From Trichosphaerium sp. ATCC 40318 (Eukaryota > Discosea > Flabellinia > Trichosidae), in contig JALMLS010000313.1 in NCBI GenBank assembly GCA_038496445.1, positions 1 through 64,000 of the forward strand: a stretch of 64,000 nucleotides of DNA. The letters run 5' to 3'. The notes beneath the pieces are model-generated. The model searched no databases and had not been told where the DNA came from. It saw only the letters and a list, made by a program, of their open reading frames with translations. Positions 1-10,928 of this stretch are shown here, piece after piece. The translations under genes and the position numbers were made by a program. The stretch's first letter is position 1; each line of letters starts with the position of its first letter.

Positions 1-3000
1 ATGATCATCACCATGTATTTCTTTACCTTTTCTTCTTGTAACGACAAGTGCTTCAGTGAGCATCTTCAGCTTTTGGAATTGAGCTCGAGCTAATAAAGCC
101 TAGCGTTCACTTAATACCCAATAACTTCTACTCTGTGCTTACCTTTGCAATAGAGTAATCTGTACGCGCAACATCGAGTGGTTGAGAGCTGATAACTGCG
201 TGAGCTCGAGGTAAAACCAAACATCACAAAAAACGAACCTGACTTCGAAATAATGTCTTGCTCGCAAATAGATTTCTTCACATCCTTCGTATTTCGCTAT
301 TTCTTCCAAGAAAGAACCTACCTTGTAAAACAACTTGCCAACGATAACATCTAAACCTATGAGTAAGTATACTTCATGGAATACTAAAAAGAGAACCGTT
401 TGGAAAAGAGTCTCCTCTGTTAAGAGATTGTCTATATGCGTCCACAACATCTATAGAAGAATTGGCTTCAATTGCTCTCCAGTAGCGGAATAGATCGTAT
501 TTATGCTCTTGAGTAAACAGCTTTACGAATAGCCTACAACACTATTAACGTTGATTCATATTAAGAAGTTTTCAATACCGTAAATTAGTGAGAACATCTT
601 TGAGTTTGAAAAAGTCAGAACACTTTTCGAGTTGCCTAAACAGTCAATCATGTTAATACACATCTTAACAACAAGTACATACCAAGGTATTTCCTCAACT
701 TTGCGCATTGTGATACCTTCTGTGTTCTTTTCAAAGAATACGGCTAACATCTTGTTAGTTGTTTGATTATAAATATTAAGTCCGTACCAAGGTCTTCGTG
801 AACTTGTTTCTTATTTGATTCGTTCTTCATGTAACGTACACCGACAGCACTCCTGATATCTTCGTTAGAGAAGTTAAGTAATCCTCCTGAGTTGAATAGC
901 AAATCTTCAACTACAGAATAAAGCGAAGACCACTCTGATATATCAATGCCTGTCAAACATGTTAACATCTAGTAAACGTTTCCTTTGTTACCTTTAGCAG
1001 TTAAGAGTGGGCCAAGTTCATTTTCCAAGTGCAGACCCCGTCTAGAACCCCATATGTACGACTGAAACAATGAGGATTAGATCTTTCTGAGGACTATTAC
1101 TTACCATAAAGTATTGTACGATTCCCTTTCTCTTTGAGTCATAATCATGTTCTAAGCGCTCGAGTACAATCTCGTATAGCTCACTCGCAGAGGCAGCACG
1201 AAGATTTCGACTATAAACGGTCAGTAGGCGAGTAAATCGCAAAATGAAAATCATACCAGATACGTTCGTCTAGCTTTTCAAAGTGACCCCACACAGATAT
1301 ATCTTCAAGTAGAGTCTAGCGAATATGTTTAAAACAGAACAATAAACTTTTGTGTAGATTACCTGTAGGTATCGGGGGATGCCAGTCTGCTTGACTTTTG
1401 CAATTTTAAATTCTTGCTCTTCTGATAGCTTCTTGCTGTTCAAATCCAAACACTTTCTAATGAATGCGATCCTATCTGCTTCTTCCAATGGCTCCATATT
1501 CAACACTTCATAACCTCTCTTTACTATCGCATTCATAGCTTTTCCTGGCGCTACAGCTAGAATGACACGAACAATAGGTGGAAATTGCATTGGAAACCAA
1601 AGCATCTCAGAAGCATTTCCGAAATCATCTAAACGATCTAGACCATCTATAACGATAACCAACCGCTTCCTCTTATTGCCTACAACATGTCAATTATTTC
1701 GAAAAAATCGAATGGTTAGCGTACGGTTCAAGGTGCGTTCAAGCCAGTGAGGAAACTCTGCGGTCAAAAGGTCTGGGTTTGAAGGAATATCTTTTGTGAA
1801 ATCCTGTAATGCGTCTTGCACTTCGTTCATGATTCTGGGGTTCATTAGACTAGTAAAAACGTGTATAGTTTACCTGGTTAGTAAGCTAATATAATTTGAG
1901 GACGAGGAAGAACAACTGATATAATGTTCTATTACAATCTCTTCCTGGCGGTGCGCTACGAGGGAATAACAGTTAGCATAGTTTTTTTAACATGCGTATC
2001 ATCTAATTACCTCTAAATCTTTGAGTCCAATTTGCGAGCAACGCCGATTTACCAAGACCACTCTAAACAACATTAGTATTTGTAATGTATTTTCACGTGT
2101 TTAAAATTGATTACCTCTCCAATAACAACAAAAGGAGTAGAAGTATTACTTGATGTATATTTATCTAATAATAAAAAGTATTTTTCTTGAGGTAAATAAA
2201 CACGTGTCAAACGTCTGCTGTAAGAACGATGTCTGAATTTTTCCTTCTTCAAAGGATCCAATTTTACACCTGAAAGGAATTAGTGAACAACTTAAAAGCT
2301 GTCAACGTACCCTCAGGGTAGTGACGGTTGATGTAAGTTGTCAAATGGTCTTCAAGCAACTCTGATAAATGGCTTGGTCTAAAATGATGTGAGCAACTGT
2401 AGATGGCCGAAGACGCACCTGTGGTACTCATAGCACGCTGTAGGTCCACCTGATACTTCTTTTTTGAGGCTGTTCAGTTTTTGAAGTTGCTCTCCTCCTT
2501 CAGAAACGAACAAAGCTCTGTCCTTCTCAGGTACACTAAAAGAATACAAAGTTAAGGCGTACTTTAAAATACTTGCTTTGCTACGTACGCTTCAACATAA
2601 TATTCATCTCGTAGATAGAACATACTAGATTTTTCAGGGCCAGTATAGTGGTTACCCAGAATCTAGTAGGAATGAGATGTGAAGTTTAAAAAACTCAAAA
2701 ATATCAGTACCATTCTCCACTCAATCTCTGTGACTGATCTGTCTTTGTAGTTTCTTATCCATGGGAAATCACGTGCTGCAAGATCGATTGAACGATTCAG
2801 TAGTTTATCTTGGGCTGTAGGATTCTGGTAACTCTTGGAAGATAGACACCAGCCATAACGTGCACCGTAGAGTCCCAAAAAGATGTTTGACTTTTGAATT
2901 TCACGAAGACACATAAGAAGAGTAGCTGCTTGTTCAGTAGCATTTTCCGTAACGCCCCTATTGATTGGGTTTACAACAAACCTCAAGAAGAAAATTGCGT

Positions 3001-4458
3001 TCGTACCAACGAAGATCAACGACTGTCAAGAAAGCTTCACGCTCCATGCACTTACGACGTAATTTTGGAATAATATGCTTAACGATTGAATCTCGCTCTG
3101 CTTGGAAATCCTATACACTTAAATGAGGGATATAGTAAAGAGTATAGATGTAAAATGACAGTACCTTGAATGGAGAAGATATAAAGATTTTAATCTCTCT
3201 ATCTGGATCTGCAACTCCTTCGATAACTTTCGACTGATTGTTAGCTACATGCTCAATAGCTCTATTAACATTATTCTGGAATGTTTGTCCGTTGTTGTGC
3301 ATTAGTGCAGGTTGGGTTTTTGGAAGAGGAGCTACGTATTCGTTCACTTAAGGAAATTAGAATAAATGTATTGTAACTGTACTTACCTTCCATCTCAAGG
3401 CCATATTGAGCGCCAGTTTGTATACCAATGGATTTTAACAAGTTGATCTCATTCTGCAATTGAGAAATGCTTCTCATCATATTCTTCACGTGAGATATAG
3501 CAACGGGGTCACCAAGTTTAGTAACTGAGTTCCCATCTGAAAATTACACTCAATTATGAACCTAAAATACAAAGACTTCACAAACATACCATAGAACGTG
3601 AATAGCACACTGCCACTGTATGTTCTTCCGCCATCTACTGATACTGCTACATGTACTGGTTTAGGCTAAACAATCTCCGTTAGTAAGCTACATCAGGGAC
3701 ACTATTGTCAGGTACCAATATCCGTCTAGAGCGGGTGTCAACTTTAACCTAACCGTTGTACTTGAGTGCTTGAGTAATGACATTAGATAAAAGTACCAGT
3801 ATATTAGATGAAGCATGCCACTCAACGTCTGTAAAGACATGTTTGCCAAACTTAACTTTTGTGTTTTTCGACGGTTTAAAATTTAAACCGTACAAACTGA
3901 CGTGGTACACGCCAGATATTGGGCCTTTTGGAGGAACAACAAGGTTCACACAACAAACTAGGGAGTGTCAATTCGTAGTTGTTGTGTTGTTTTTCACCGA
4001 AGCGTTGTTTGGTGAGTAAGTCGTACCATTGCTGGTAGATGCGTGTATCTTAGCGATTACTGCCTTTTTCTGTTCTGGCTTTTTGCTTTCTTTCTTTTCA
4101 TGCGAAAGGAGTGCCTTAGTAACGTATTCAGGCGTAACTGTACTGTTTTAGTCGGTTTAAAGATGTTTGAAACGTACTTATTTGTACGCCAAGCTTTTTG
4201 GCACTTGTTATTTTGAATCCACCTTCTTTGAGTGTACGCGCAGGAGTTACAAGGTGAGTGACCTATAACTTGTCAGTTTAATTTTAGCTTTTTGCGTACA
4301 GACGATCCAAACACAAGTGCTGTGGTACCACCATGTTTGGTTATTAATTTTGTCAACGTTTGCTGGTCACTCAAGCTAATGTTGTGAAAATTAACAACAG
4401 CACCTTCAAAAGGGCGTGAAAGTGACCCGGAGGCCCGTTGGCGTGTTTGAAGGCGCAT
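1..4458 (-). CDS. STAND/NACHT ATPase with BRCT, IPT/TIG and DUF4062 domains (5' part; continues past position 1)
   Basis: Multi-exon gene read right to left from an ATG at 4458. Order of domains: BRCT (4450-4180; HGG and VTHLV signatures across the first intron); a linker with KIHASTSN; IPT/TIG-like domain (about 3960-3600; PPKGPISG, VSVDGGRTYS); a short coiled coil (3540-3400; SISQLQNEINLLKSIG); DUF4062-type domain as in TEP1 and nephrocystin-3 (3220-2700; IFISSPFKDFQAERD, VVDLRWGVTE, FLGLYGARYGW); NACHT ATPase (2130-1350) with Walker A GESGLGKSALLANW split by an intron near 2070 and Walker B VIVIDGLDRLDD near 1640. Helical exons follow to the window edge (YLRARHYFE near 260). In this class the ATPase is a nucleotide-driven scaffold or switch. 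No C-terminal repeats are visible because the gene is cut. Domain calls are firm for DUF4062 and NACHT, good for BRCT and IPT. Introns are 45-60 bp. Confidence 0.85.
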
Positions 4459-4459
4459 T

Positions 4460-4880
4460 ACGTTTGCTCAGAAAGTACTTATTGATTGAACTTCGCTTAA
4501 CGGTTTTTTTCTGGAAATTCGCAATGCCTGACACGTAATACGAACCCTCAAAGGTAAAATGTTTCATTAACCCTGGCCATGTTTATTTGGCTAAGAATGT
4601 CAAAAAAAATGTATCACAGCTTTAAATGAAACACGACATGTCTTCATAGTTTCTCACAACGTGTGATAAACTGCCGTCTGTCATTTCATTTACTTTGACT
4701 ATGTCAAGTGAAGAAAGTTTGAAGGCAGTTGGCACAAATAAAAAGAACAAAGGCAATGTTATTAGACGAAAAACAATTTATTATGGTTACAGTAATTGAT
4801 AATAGTCAGAAGCGTTGAGTATTTTGTAAAAATGAATAAATTATTTGAACGTTGCACACCCTGACTTGTAGGTACATACA
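4460..4880. other. Intergenic, 5' flank of the NACHT gene
   Basis: AT-rich stretch upstream of the ATG at 4458. I see no coding signal on either strand and no recognisable RNA gene. It probably holds the promoter and 5' leader of the NACHT gene, but no defined motif supports a precise site. Confidence 0.4.
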
Positions 4881-4889
4881 TAAACAGAA

Positions 4890-5300
4890 AGTTATTGTCC
4901 TGAATTAAAAAAAAAGAATGATAATACGTACCGCAAAAGAATCAAAAGAGAAATCCAAAGGTGGAACATAAAAATAAAGTAAGTATTTGATAGAAAAAAA
5001 AAGAAGCTAAGACATACCGATTGCAAAGCAATCGTAAAAGCAGTGCCATGAGTGAATACCAAGAGGCAATGCCTACAGTACGTGGCAATAGGAATTCCAA
5101 GATTGGGTGCCAAGAGGGAACGCCAAGAGTGAGAACATAAATAAAGTTAGCACTTGATTAATAAAAATAAAGTTAGGTAGATACAAAAAACAAAGAAAGG
5201 TAAGACGTACCGATTGCAAAGCAATCGAAAGATCATGCCAAAAGTGAGCGCCAAGAGTGAATACCAAGACCAAGTACCTAGAACGTAAGCAAATTGTATA
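4890..5300 (-). CDS. Possible short exons with a duplicated segment, unassigned
   Basis: Two similar minus-strand segments each end at a plausible splice donor (GTACGT near 5207, GTATGT near 5014) directly after a codon run giving IALQS. Between them are repeated W/H-rich stretches (HFWHDLSIALQS). Acceptors of the TAG type precede them. The two segments come from an approximately 193-bp direct repeat described separately. I do not recognise a protein family; this may be a decayed gene rather than an active one. Confidence 0.25.
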
Positions 5301-5340
5301 ATGTATTTTATTTTTTGGAAGCTATTTCAGGTTATTGAAG
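4955..5340. repeat. Two direct copies of a ~193-bp unit, each with a small perfect palindrome
   Basis: The sequence CGATTGCAAAGCAATCG (7-bp stem, AAA loop) occurs at 5018-5034 and again at 5211-5227, 193 bp apart. Flanking blocks also recur: a stretch with ataaagtta..cttgatta, and gccaagagtga-type words. The copies have diverged outside the palindrome. Confidence 0.65.
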
Positions 5341-5506
5341 AAGAGCTATTTCAAAGAAGTGCTATTTATAAGAAGTGCTAATTTAAGAAGTGCTATAAGA
5401 TCCTATGACAAAAGGAGTTAGCAACGAAGGCGGCACTATAGTGCTACTGAAGGCTTTGTCTGATGTTGCTTGGATGAACTAGACAGGAACCTAAATAAAA
5501 AAAGAG

Positions 5507-5842
5507 TTATCGAAAAACTAGCAAGCCCCTCGTCGTTTGTGTTGCCAGAAAATCTGAAACAATTGTTAGTAAATACAACGTACATGCTAACGCGTAAGCT
5601 TTGAAGTTACGTTCAAGAGTTGCGCAAACTCTTAAAGCTGCCTCCTCCTCTCGGAATGTGTCCTCGAAAATGAACACTGATACTATAGTTAAAGCTCTCT
5701 CTGTGAGAGCTGGCTTGTTTGTCAGGAAGACTATTCGCTCCCAATGCATGTTAGACAGCCATTCTAACAGGGAACACTCCTTATCATCCTCAACTAGGTC
5801 AGGGAAGTGCCGCCCAAATGTGAGGTCTGTTGTAGCTAGCAT
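5507..5842 (-). CDS. Unassigned protein, two visible exons
   Basis: Reading right to left, an exon from about 5842 encodes a helical stretch containing CSLLEWLSNM and PALTERALTIV, ends at a GTACGTTG donor near 5584, and joins after a TTTCAG acceptor to a short last exon ending in LLVFR and a stop at 5507-5509. An upstream exon may exist (a GTACGTG...TTTTAG intron lies near 5970-6000). The LLEWL...LT pattern resembles the LxxWLxFxQ..LT pattern of the small-protein family at 7.7 and 19.1 kb, so it could be a distant relative, but the similarity is too short to be sure. No known domain recognised. Confidence 0.45.
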   Translation of the reverse strand: MLATTDLTFGRHFPDLVEDDKECSLLEWLSNMHWERIVFLTNKPALTERALTIVSVFIFEDTFREEEAALRVCATLERNFKAYALACTLYLLTIVSDFLATQTTRGLLVFR

Positions 5843-6029
5843 GTAGAATGCTAGGTGACAGTGCTCGGACGCTATTTTACTGTAACGCTCTCGTATCAGT
5901 CTGCCCTACTGTACTACCCTATCCTGCTGCTCTTGCCTGTTCTGACTCGCAAACTTCCATACCGTGTACAAAACTAAAACGGTTAAAAGACACGTACATT
6001 CAAGTCCCAAAAGTTGCTTCTGATAGATA

Positions 6030-6610
6030 ACAATTTATCTACACTCCCGTTAACATCCAAATTAAATCTGGAGTCACAGTGCTGCAGGTAGTTGCGTTGT
6101 ACAGCAAGTTCGTCTACAACACTCTTCGCTACTGATTCACTAGAAGCAAGGCATTAGGATCTGTTTGTAGGAACACTAACCACTTGTCTAGGAATATAAA
6201 GCTGGTGTTACTGGGAAGGTGCTCGTGGCTGGTAAGAATCTGGAGGATTGCTGTCTACGAGCTTAACCAAAAGTCGGCAAGAGTGCTACAAACGCGTAGC
6301 AACATCACGTTTACAAACCTATCGGATTGGTTGTCTTTCTGCAACACGTGTTTGCAAAATACTTGCAGACTTCATGTTCAGCTAGTGTATGTTAGCAATC
6401 GAAAGCGTTAAAAAGTTTGGGTGCCTATTTGTTCAGATCATCTAGACCCCACTAGCGAGCCTCTCACAATCCACAAGATCTTGAATTGGTGGACTCTACA
6501 AAAATAAAGACTAAGAAAACCAATAGTAAACTTGTTCTTCGTACCAAAACACCGCACTCAGGTGTTGGTCTTAGCCCTTGTATCTTCCTAGCATCGCTTG
6601 CTTATACAGG
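6030..6610. pseudogene. Scrambled copy of the ELNQK small-protein family
   Basis: Three pieces of one family gene lie here in conflicting orientations. 6600-6430 on the minus strand matches exon 3 and the start of exon 4 of the family gene at 7.7-8.3 kb (same GTACG intron between them). 6190-6380 on the plus strand matches the middle of exon 4 of the family genes at 19.4 and 51.4 kb (GKVLVAGKNLE, ELNQKSARVLQTRSN in shifting frames). 6160-6040 on the minus strand matches the C-terminal end. So a minus-strand copy has had its centre replaced by, or inverted to, plus-strand sequence. No single open frame runs through it. Confidence 0.7.
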
Positions 6611-6619
6611 TTATCAGTA

Positions 6620-7740
6620 GCTTAGTTTGATAATTTGTGTAACATACGTGTCCAAGGTCATAGCATATGTCAGTATCATGGTAAGCTGTTTGTGCCAAAA
6701 TATCTGAAAAAAAGTGAGTCATGCGAAATTTAAGCAAACTACTCTAAAAATTGCACTTGTAGTCTTACATTGATTTGTAACGTGTGAAGCCTACGTGGAT
6801 ACCTCAAACCTAGAAGGCAGATCTGAGAAAAAAAAAGTAGAATTCCAAAACTTGAGCCTAATGAACAAATGCAATATTGACGTGTTCTCGTTAACTAATA
6901 AGAATAAACCTTATTTTACGTACCTATCGATTGTACCTTATTATATACTAATACGAACAGTTTAGTTAAATATACTATAAACGAGCCTTGGTGAGGAGTT
7001 GCTAGCTGTTGTTTAGAAGTGTTTAAAGTTTGAATCTTGCTTCACGTGGTATTTGAGCACTAAATAGCACGTGAAGCATGTTGCTGTGTCTTGTTAAACC
7101 CGTATGCAAGAAAGGGTGGTTGGCGGTTTAGCGTTCAACGCAAGGGTTTTCACGTGAGTTTTGTGATTAAAATGGCTACAAGTGCACGTATTTACAGAAT
7201 GGCACAGCGTGTACATGAGACCATAAGCACAGCATAGAAAACAGCTGTGGGTTGGAATAATTGTTTTAGAGTGACGATTTTCATGAGAACGTTTCCGCTT
7301 TTCGGTGTGAACGAAAATTTCTGTTTAATCTTTGCTAGCCACCAAGTACTTTTTTCCTATTTTAAATACTTCCAACCTGTTTAAAATACAATTTTGTATC
7401 GATTTATAGCCCAAAGCGTGCCTTTGAGGGCTTTTAAGCGATATAATTGTTGCAAAAAAAGGTTGTACAACCACGCAAAGTGAGGTTCATACTTTTTCGT
7501 AACCCGTCTCGCCCTAAACAATCATTCAAACGCCTTTGAATGTCTAAACAGCTATACTACGTAAAAAACATATACAGAGGCGGAAAGGTTTAACTTAAAA
7601 ATGTCAAATTGCTTGTAAAAATAGTAACAATACAACGTGTCATCGAATAGTCAGGCTAATTGAAAAGCAAGTAAACACTCAAAGTAGTAAATACGTAAGA
7701 AATAGTAAAATAAAACCGAGAAAACAATACGTTTATTTCA
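6620..7740. other. Long non-coding interval
   Basis: I find no convincing exon chain on either strand across about 1.1 kb. It contains a CACGTG-containing pair (near 7045 and 7068) and AT-rich tracts. It may hold the 3' flank of the family gene that ends at 7745 and regulatory sequence, but nothing specific can be supported. Confidence 0.4.
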
Positions 7741-7744
7741 GAAC

Positions 7745-8330
7745 TCATTGTTGATTAAGGACACGAACAAGTTTACCAATACATTCTGCCAAAGCGTTCA
7801 GATTAAATTTAAAATTACTGCGAGTCAAGAGATCCCATTGGACTGCCAGCTCATCTACAACCTCCCTAGTAACTGCTTTTGTAAGTTGCGCAGCACTAGA
7901 GTCGGTTTGCATAAACAACAACCACTCTTGTAGGCACGCAAAGCTGATGTTGCTTTGGTTTTTTAGGAACTTTCCTGCCTTTTTGTTTAGCTCAGCTAGA
8001 GCGCCACAAACTAGCCCCTCACCGGTCACAAGATCTTGAATTGGTGGACTCTACAAAATAAAGACTAAGAAAAACAATAGTAAACTTGTTCTTCGTACCA
8101 AAACTTTGCACTCAGGTGTTGGTCTTAGCCCTTGTATCATCCTACGATGGGCCAGGTTAATATCAAAAGAGAATGAAAAGAAATTAGAATTCGTCCAACA
8201 CGTACTCCAGCTCTTCTTTGGTGAGTTCAATGCCGTTGATAACCTTGTACACTTTATTGCTCCTACACAACATCTTACAAATGCAATAAAATGACACTAT
8301 GAAGCCGCACTTGTTCTCGTTTGTACTCAT
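7745..8330 (-). CDS. ELNQK-family small protein, four exons
   Basis: Start ATG at 8330 (MSTNEN..). Exon 1 is 20 nt and ends at a GTGCGG donor. Exon 2 gives SNKVYKVINGIELTKEELE and ends at GTACGTG. Exon 3 gives MIQGLRPTPECKVL and ends at GTACGAAG. Exon 4 starts SPPIQDL, carries AELNKKAGKFLKNQSNISF, CLQEWLLFMQTD and LTKAVTREVVDELA, and ends LNQQ at 7745. About 135 residues, no signal peptide or membrane segment, mixed helical character. Exon count, exon sizes, phases and donor types match the copies at 19.06-19.66 and 51.26-51.87 kb. Function unknown; I recognise no characterised family. The coding reading is well supported by conservation between the diverged copies. Confidence 0.75.
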
Positions 8331-8339
8331 GGTCGTATT

Positions 8340-8800
8340 GTAGAGTGATAGTAAAGTAAAGTCTTGACAAGTTGCTTTCTGTTAGACAAGATCCGATGTT
8401 TAAGTTGTCTGTTTAAGTTGTCTGTTTAAGGCAGCTTTCTAAGTCTGCTTGTCCATCTTACATTCCTCACACTGACATTGTTTGGCTTCTAACTTGTTAG
8501 TACATTCATCAAAAAGCAGCTGTTTTTCTGTTTAAACTGATTTACAACAGTACATCCTGCCTATGTACCGCGCATGGTGCACACGTTTGCTAATTGTTAC
8601 GCAGCTTCAGTTTTAACACTCATGTTAACCTACTAGACACAGCATGAGCAGGAGAAAATACAGGGTACATTTTGTTAACAACGCGAGTCCGTAGCATTTT
8701 GTGTTACTTTATGCGCTTACAAAGTGAAATCACAACAAAAGTCGTCTGTGAAAGTCATTTATTGGCTATTAAACCTATGGAACCATTTCTTATCACCACA
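8340..8800. other. Non-coding interval with a short 13-bp tandem repeat
   Basis: No gene seen. Around 8397-8430 the 13-bp unit gtttaagttgtct is repeated two and a half times. The right part is presumably the 3' flank of the PIP kinase gene. Confidence 0.45.
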
Positions 8801-10618
8801 TTACTCTTCACTTTCCTCTTTAGAGGACTTGTTAGATTTAGAAGACTTCTCTTCCTTTTTGGAAGATTTATCGTCTCCAGCTTCTGATTTCGCTCTACGA
8901 GAGCTCTTCTTACGACTGCTTCTTGATGCACGAGCAGTTACAGGTTTCCCATTAGAGGATACCTCATCTTTGCTATTACCACGTGCGCTACAACATGTAA
9001 CTGTAAACAACAGATTGTATATTTTAGATTCACTCACCTCTTAGTACGCCTATGAGACCTCTCTTGCTTTGCACCAGTCGCCATTGTATTCCGTCGCTTC
9101 TTTTTAATAGCTTTAATATCTGGAATAATGAGACGCTTATCTGGTGGCGGTTTGGTGCATGGTGCAGAGATGACTAGATAAAAGATCAGTAACAAACCAA
9201 TTTTGAACAGAAAAATACTGTACGTACCATCTTTAAGCATGAATTCAAGGTAGCGCTTCGCGTAATCGGAAGCAGGTACAGTGGATAGAGTATCTATGGA
9301 TTGTATTTTAGTGTAACATGCAAATAAAGTATATTTCGCGCACTCTCTTTCCACAAGGTACGTTTGAACATGTTGGCCAGTTTTTTTTTCGCGGAGAAAT
9401 TTGTGAGGCAATCAATAATACCCATTACGTAGACTTCGTTGTATTCGCCTTCCAAATTGAACCCTCTGTAAATCTTAAAGCCTCGGAACCTTGCAGTGAT
9501 GTTAAAACAATAAATAAGTATTTTTCCAAGCATACTTTCTCTTATTCTTGTTGTACTGTTCCTCGGTGTATACGCCAGCGAGTAAACTATAATCCATCAC
9601 ATTACAACCTTGTAATAGCTATAGTTATCGAGTTAGCGCGGTTTTCCTCGTTTACAAAATAAGATAGTGTTACTCGCCTGAACATCTGCATAGATTTGTG
9701 CCAGGTAATGCTTGTGATCCTGCCAGCGTTTGAAAGTAAACTGACGAGTAATTTCGTTATCTTTACGAATATTGTCGGCAACAGGTGCGCGATCATAAGG
9801 ACCTTTGGCTGGCTTTGGCTTACGACCCTAGGAGCTTGTTGAAATTAAAGTGAAAAGAAGGACTCTTACTTTTAAGTCGTATTTCTCTTTTGTCTGGCAT
9901 AATGTCAGCGTTACGTGTAGCAGATGTATGTAGTACCTTGACTTTAGGAAGTAAGTTGCCCATCACAATAACCCAGACCTTTTCTCCTTCAATCTCAATG
10001 CGGTTTAATGCGTAAATGCGCATCATAAACGATTTTTTGTACTTTTCGAGGTGCTGACAAAAGTTATTTTTTTGCGAACAAAACATTATAAAAGAGCTCC
10101 TTGACGCACTTGCACATATTGAGGTAGCATATGAAGTAAAGTACCAACTTCGTCATGAATAAGAGTTTTAAAAAAGAACCTTGTGTCTGTTGTCAAGAAG
10201 AAGCGTGAACCAGAGCGACTCGCGACATTGTCACCTTCCAATGCGGCCTCTTTTGGAACTTCCCACGATTTCTATTGAGGACGCGTTAGCGAAGTCACTA
10301 AAGCTACTAAACGACGTACGAGAAAGCTTTCATGGTCAATACCGTTTAACATTCGTAGATGACGAAATACTTGAGGCGCATAGTCCTTGTATGCAACCTT
10401 ACCGCTACTATTATCGCTTAGAACAAGTATGTAAAAGAAAAATCGCACTTTGTTGTATCAACTGTATCATTTTCCTCAACATGGTACTCCGTAGCGGTTA
10501 AATCTTCTACGATGTTATTTTCAGCCTCTGAAACCTAGATTTTGTTACAACCTTTTATTCTAATGGCACTTACCATCTTTCTGATGGCTTCAATTGTACT
10601 AACAACAAACGAGGACAT
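8801..10618 (-). CDS. Phosphatidylinositol phosphate kinase (PIPK family)
   Basis: Makes PIP2-type lipids from phosphatidylinositol monophosphate at membranes. Start ATG 10618 (MSSFVVSTIEAIRKM). Motifs in order: YKDYAPQVFRHLR (about 10390); SGSRFFLTTDTRFFFKTL (10190-10140); LPQYVQ, then after an intron MRIYALNRI and VWVIVMGNLLP (10040-9950); YDLKG, where the family's usual DLKGS reads DLKGR across an inferred splice; VMDYSLLAGVY (9590), containing the MDYSLL motif; YVMGIIDCLT with the metal-binding IID (9440); STVPASDYAKRYLEFM at the family C-terminus. A lysine/serine-rich tail of about 90 residues (KSSRRAKSEAG, DKSSKKEEKSS) follows and ends at 8801. The subtype (4P5K or 5P4K) is not decided. 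At least nine exons. Truncated copies of the tail exon lie at 17.4 and 53.5 kb. Confidence 0.92.
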
Positions 10619-10928
10619 GGAGGACTTCTCGTGCGATTACTACTTACGAAAAAAATAGACCAAATAAACGCTTGTTGTAGCAAAAGCGCGTAAAAAGGAC
10701 AACAATGAACACGACACGACAGACCAATAATGCAACTCTAATAAAAGTTCTTTTATTGGCTGCTGAGGCGGGATGCTTCCCTGGCATGCTGCTAGGTTGG
10801 CAAACGACTTAAGCTAGGTAACGTTGGCGTCGGTAGAGTATTTGAAACATTTCGCCAAAACTAGCCAAAACCTGTCCTGTTTTACTTACGCAGCTTAATT
10901 GTTGAATTTTTATGCAGAGCACTTTATT

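Noticed and set aside
7040..7075. CACGTG words near gene starts as a common promoter element
   Set aside because: They also occur within introns and intergenic regions with no fixed distance to starts.
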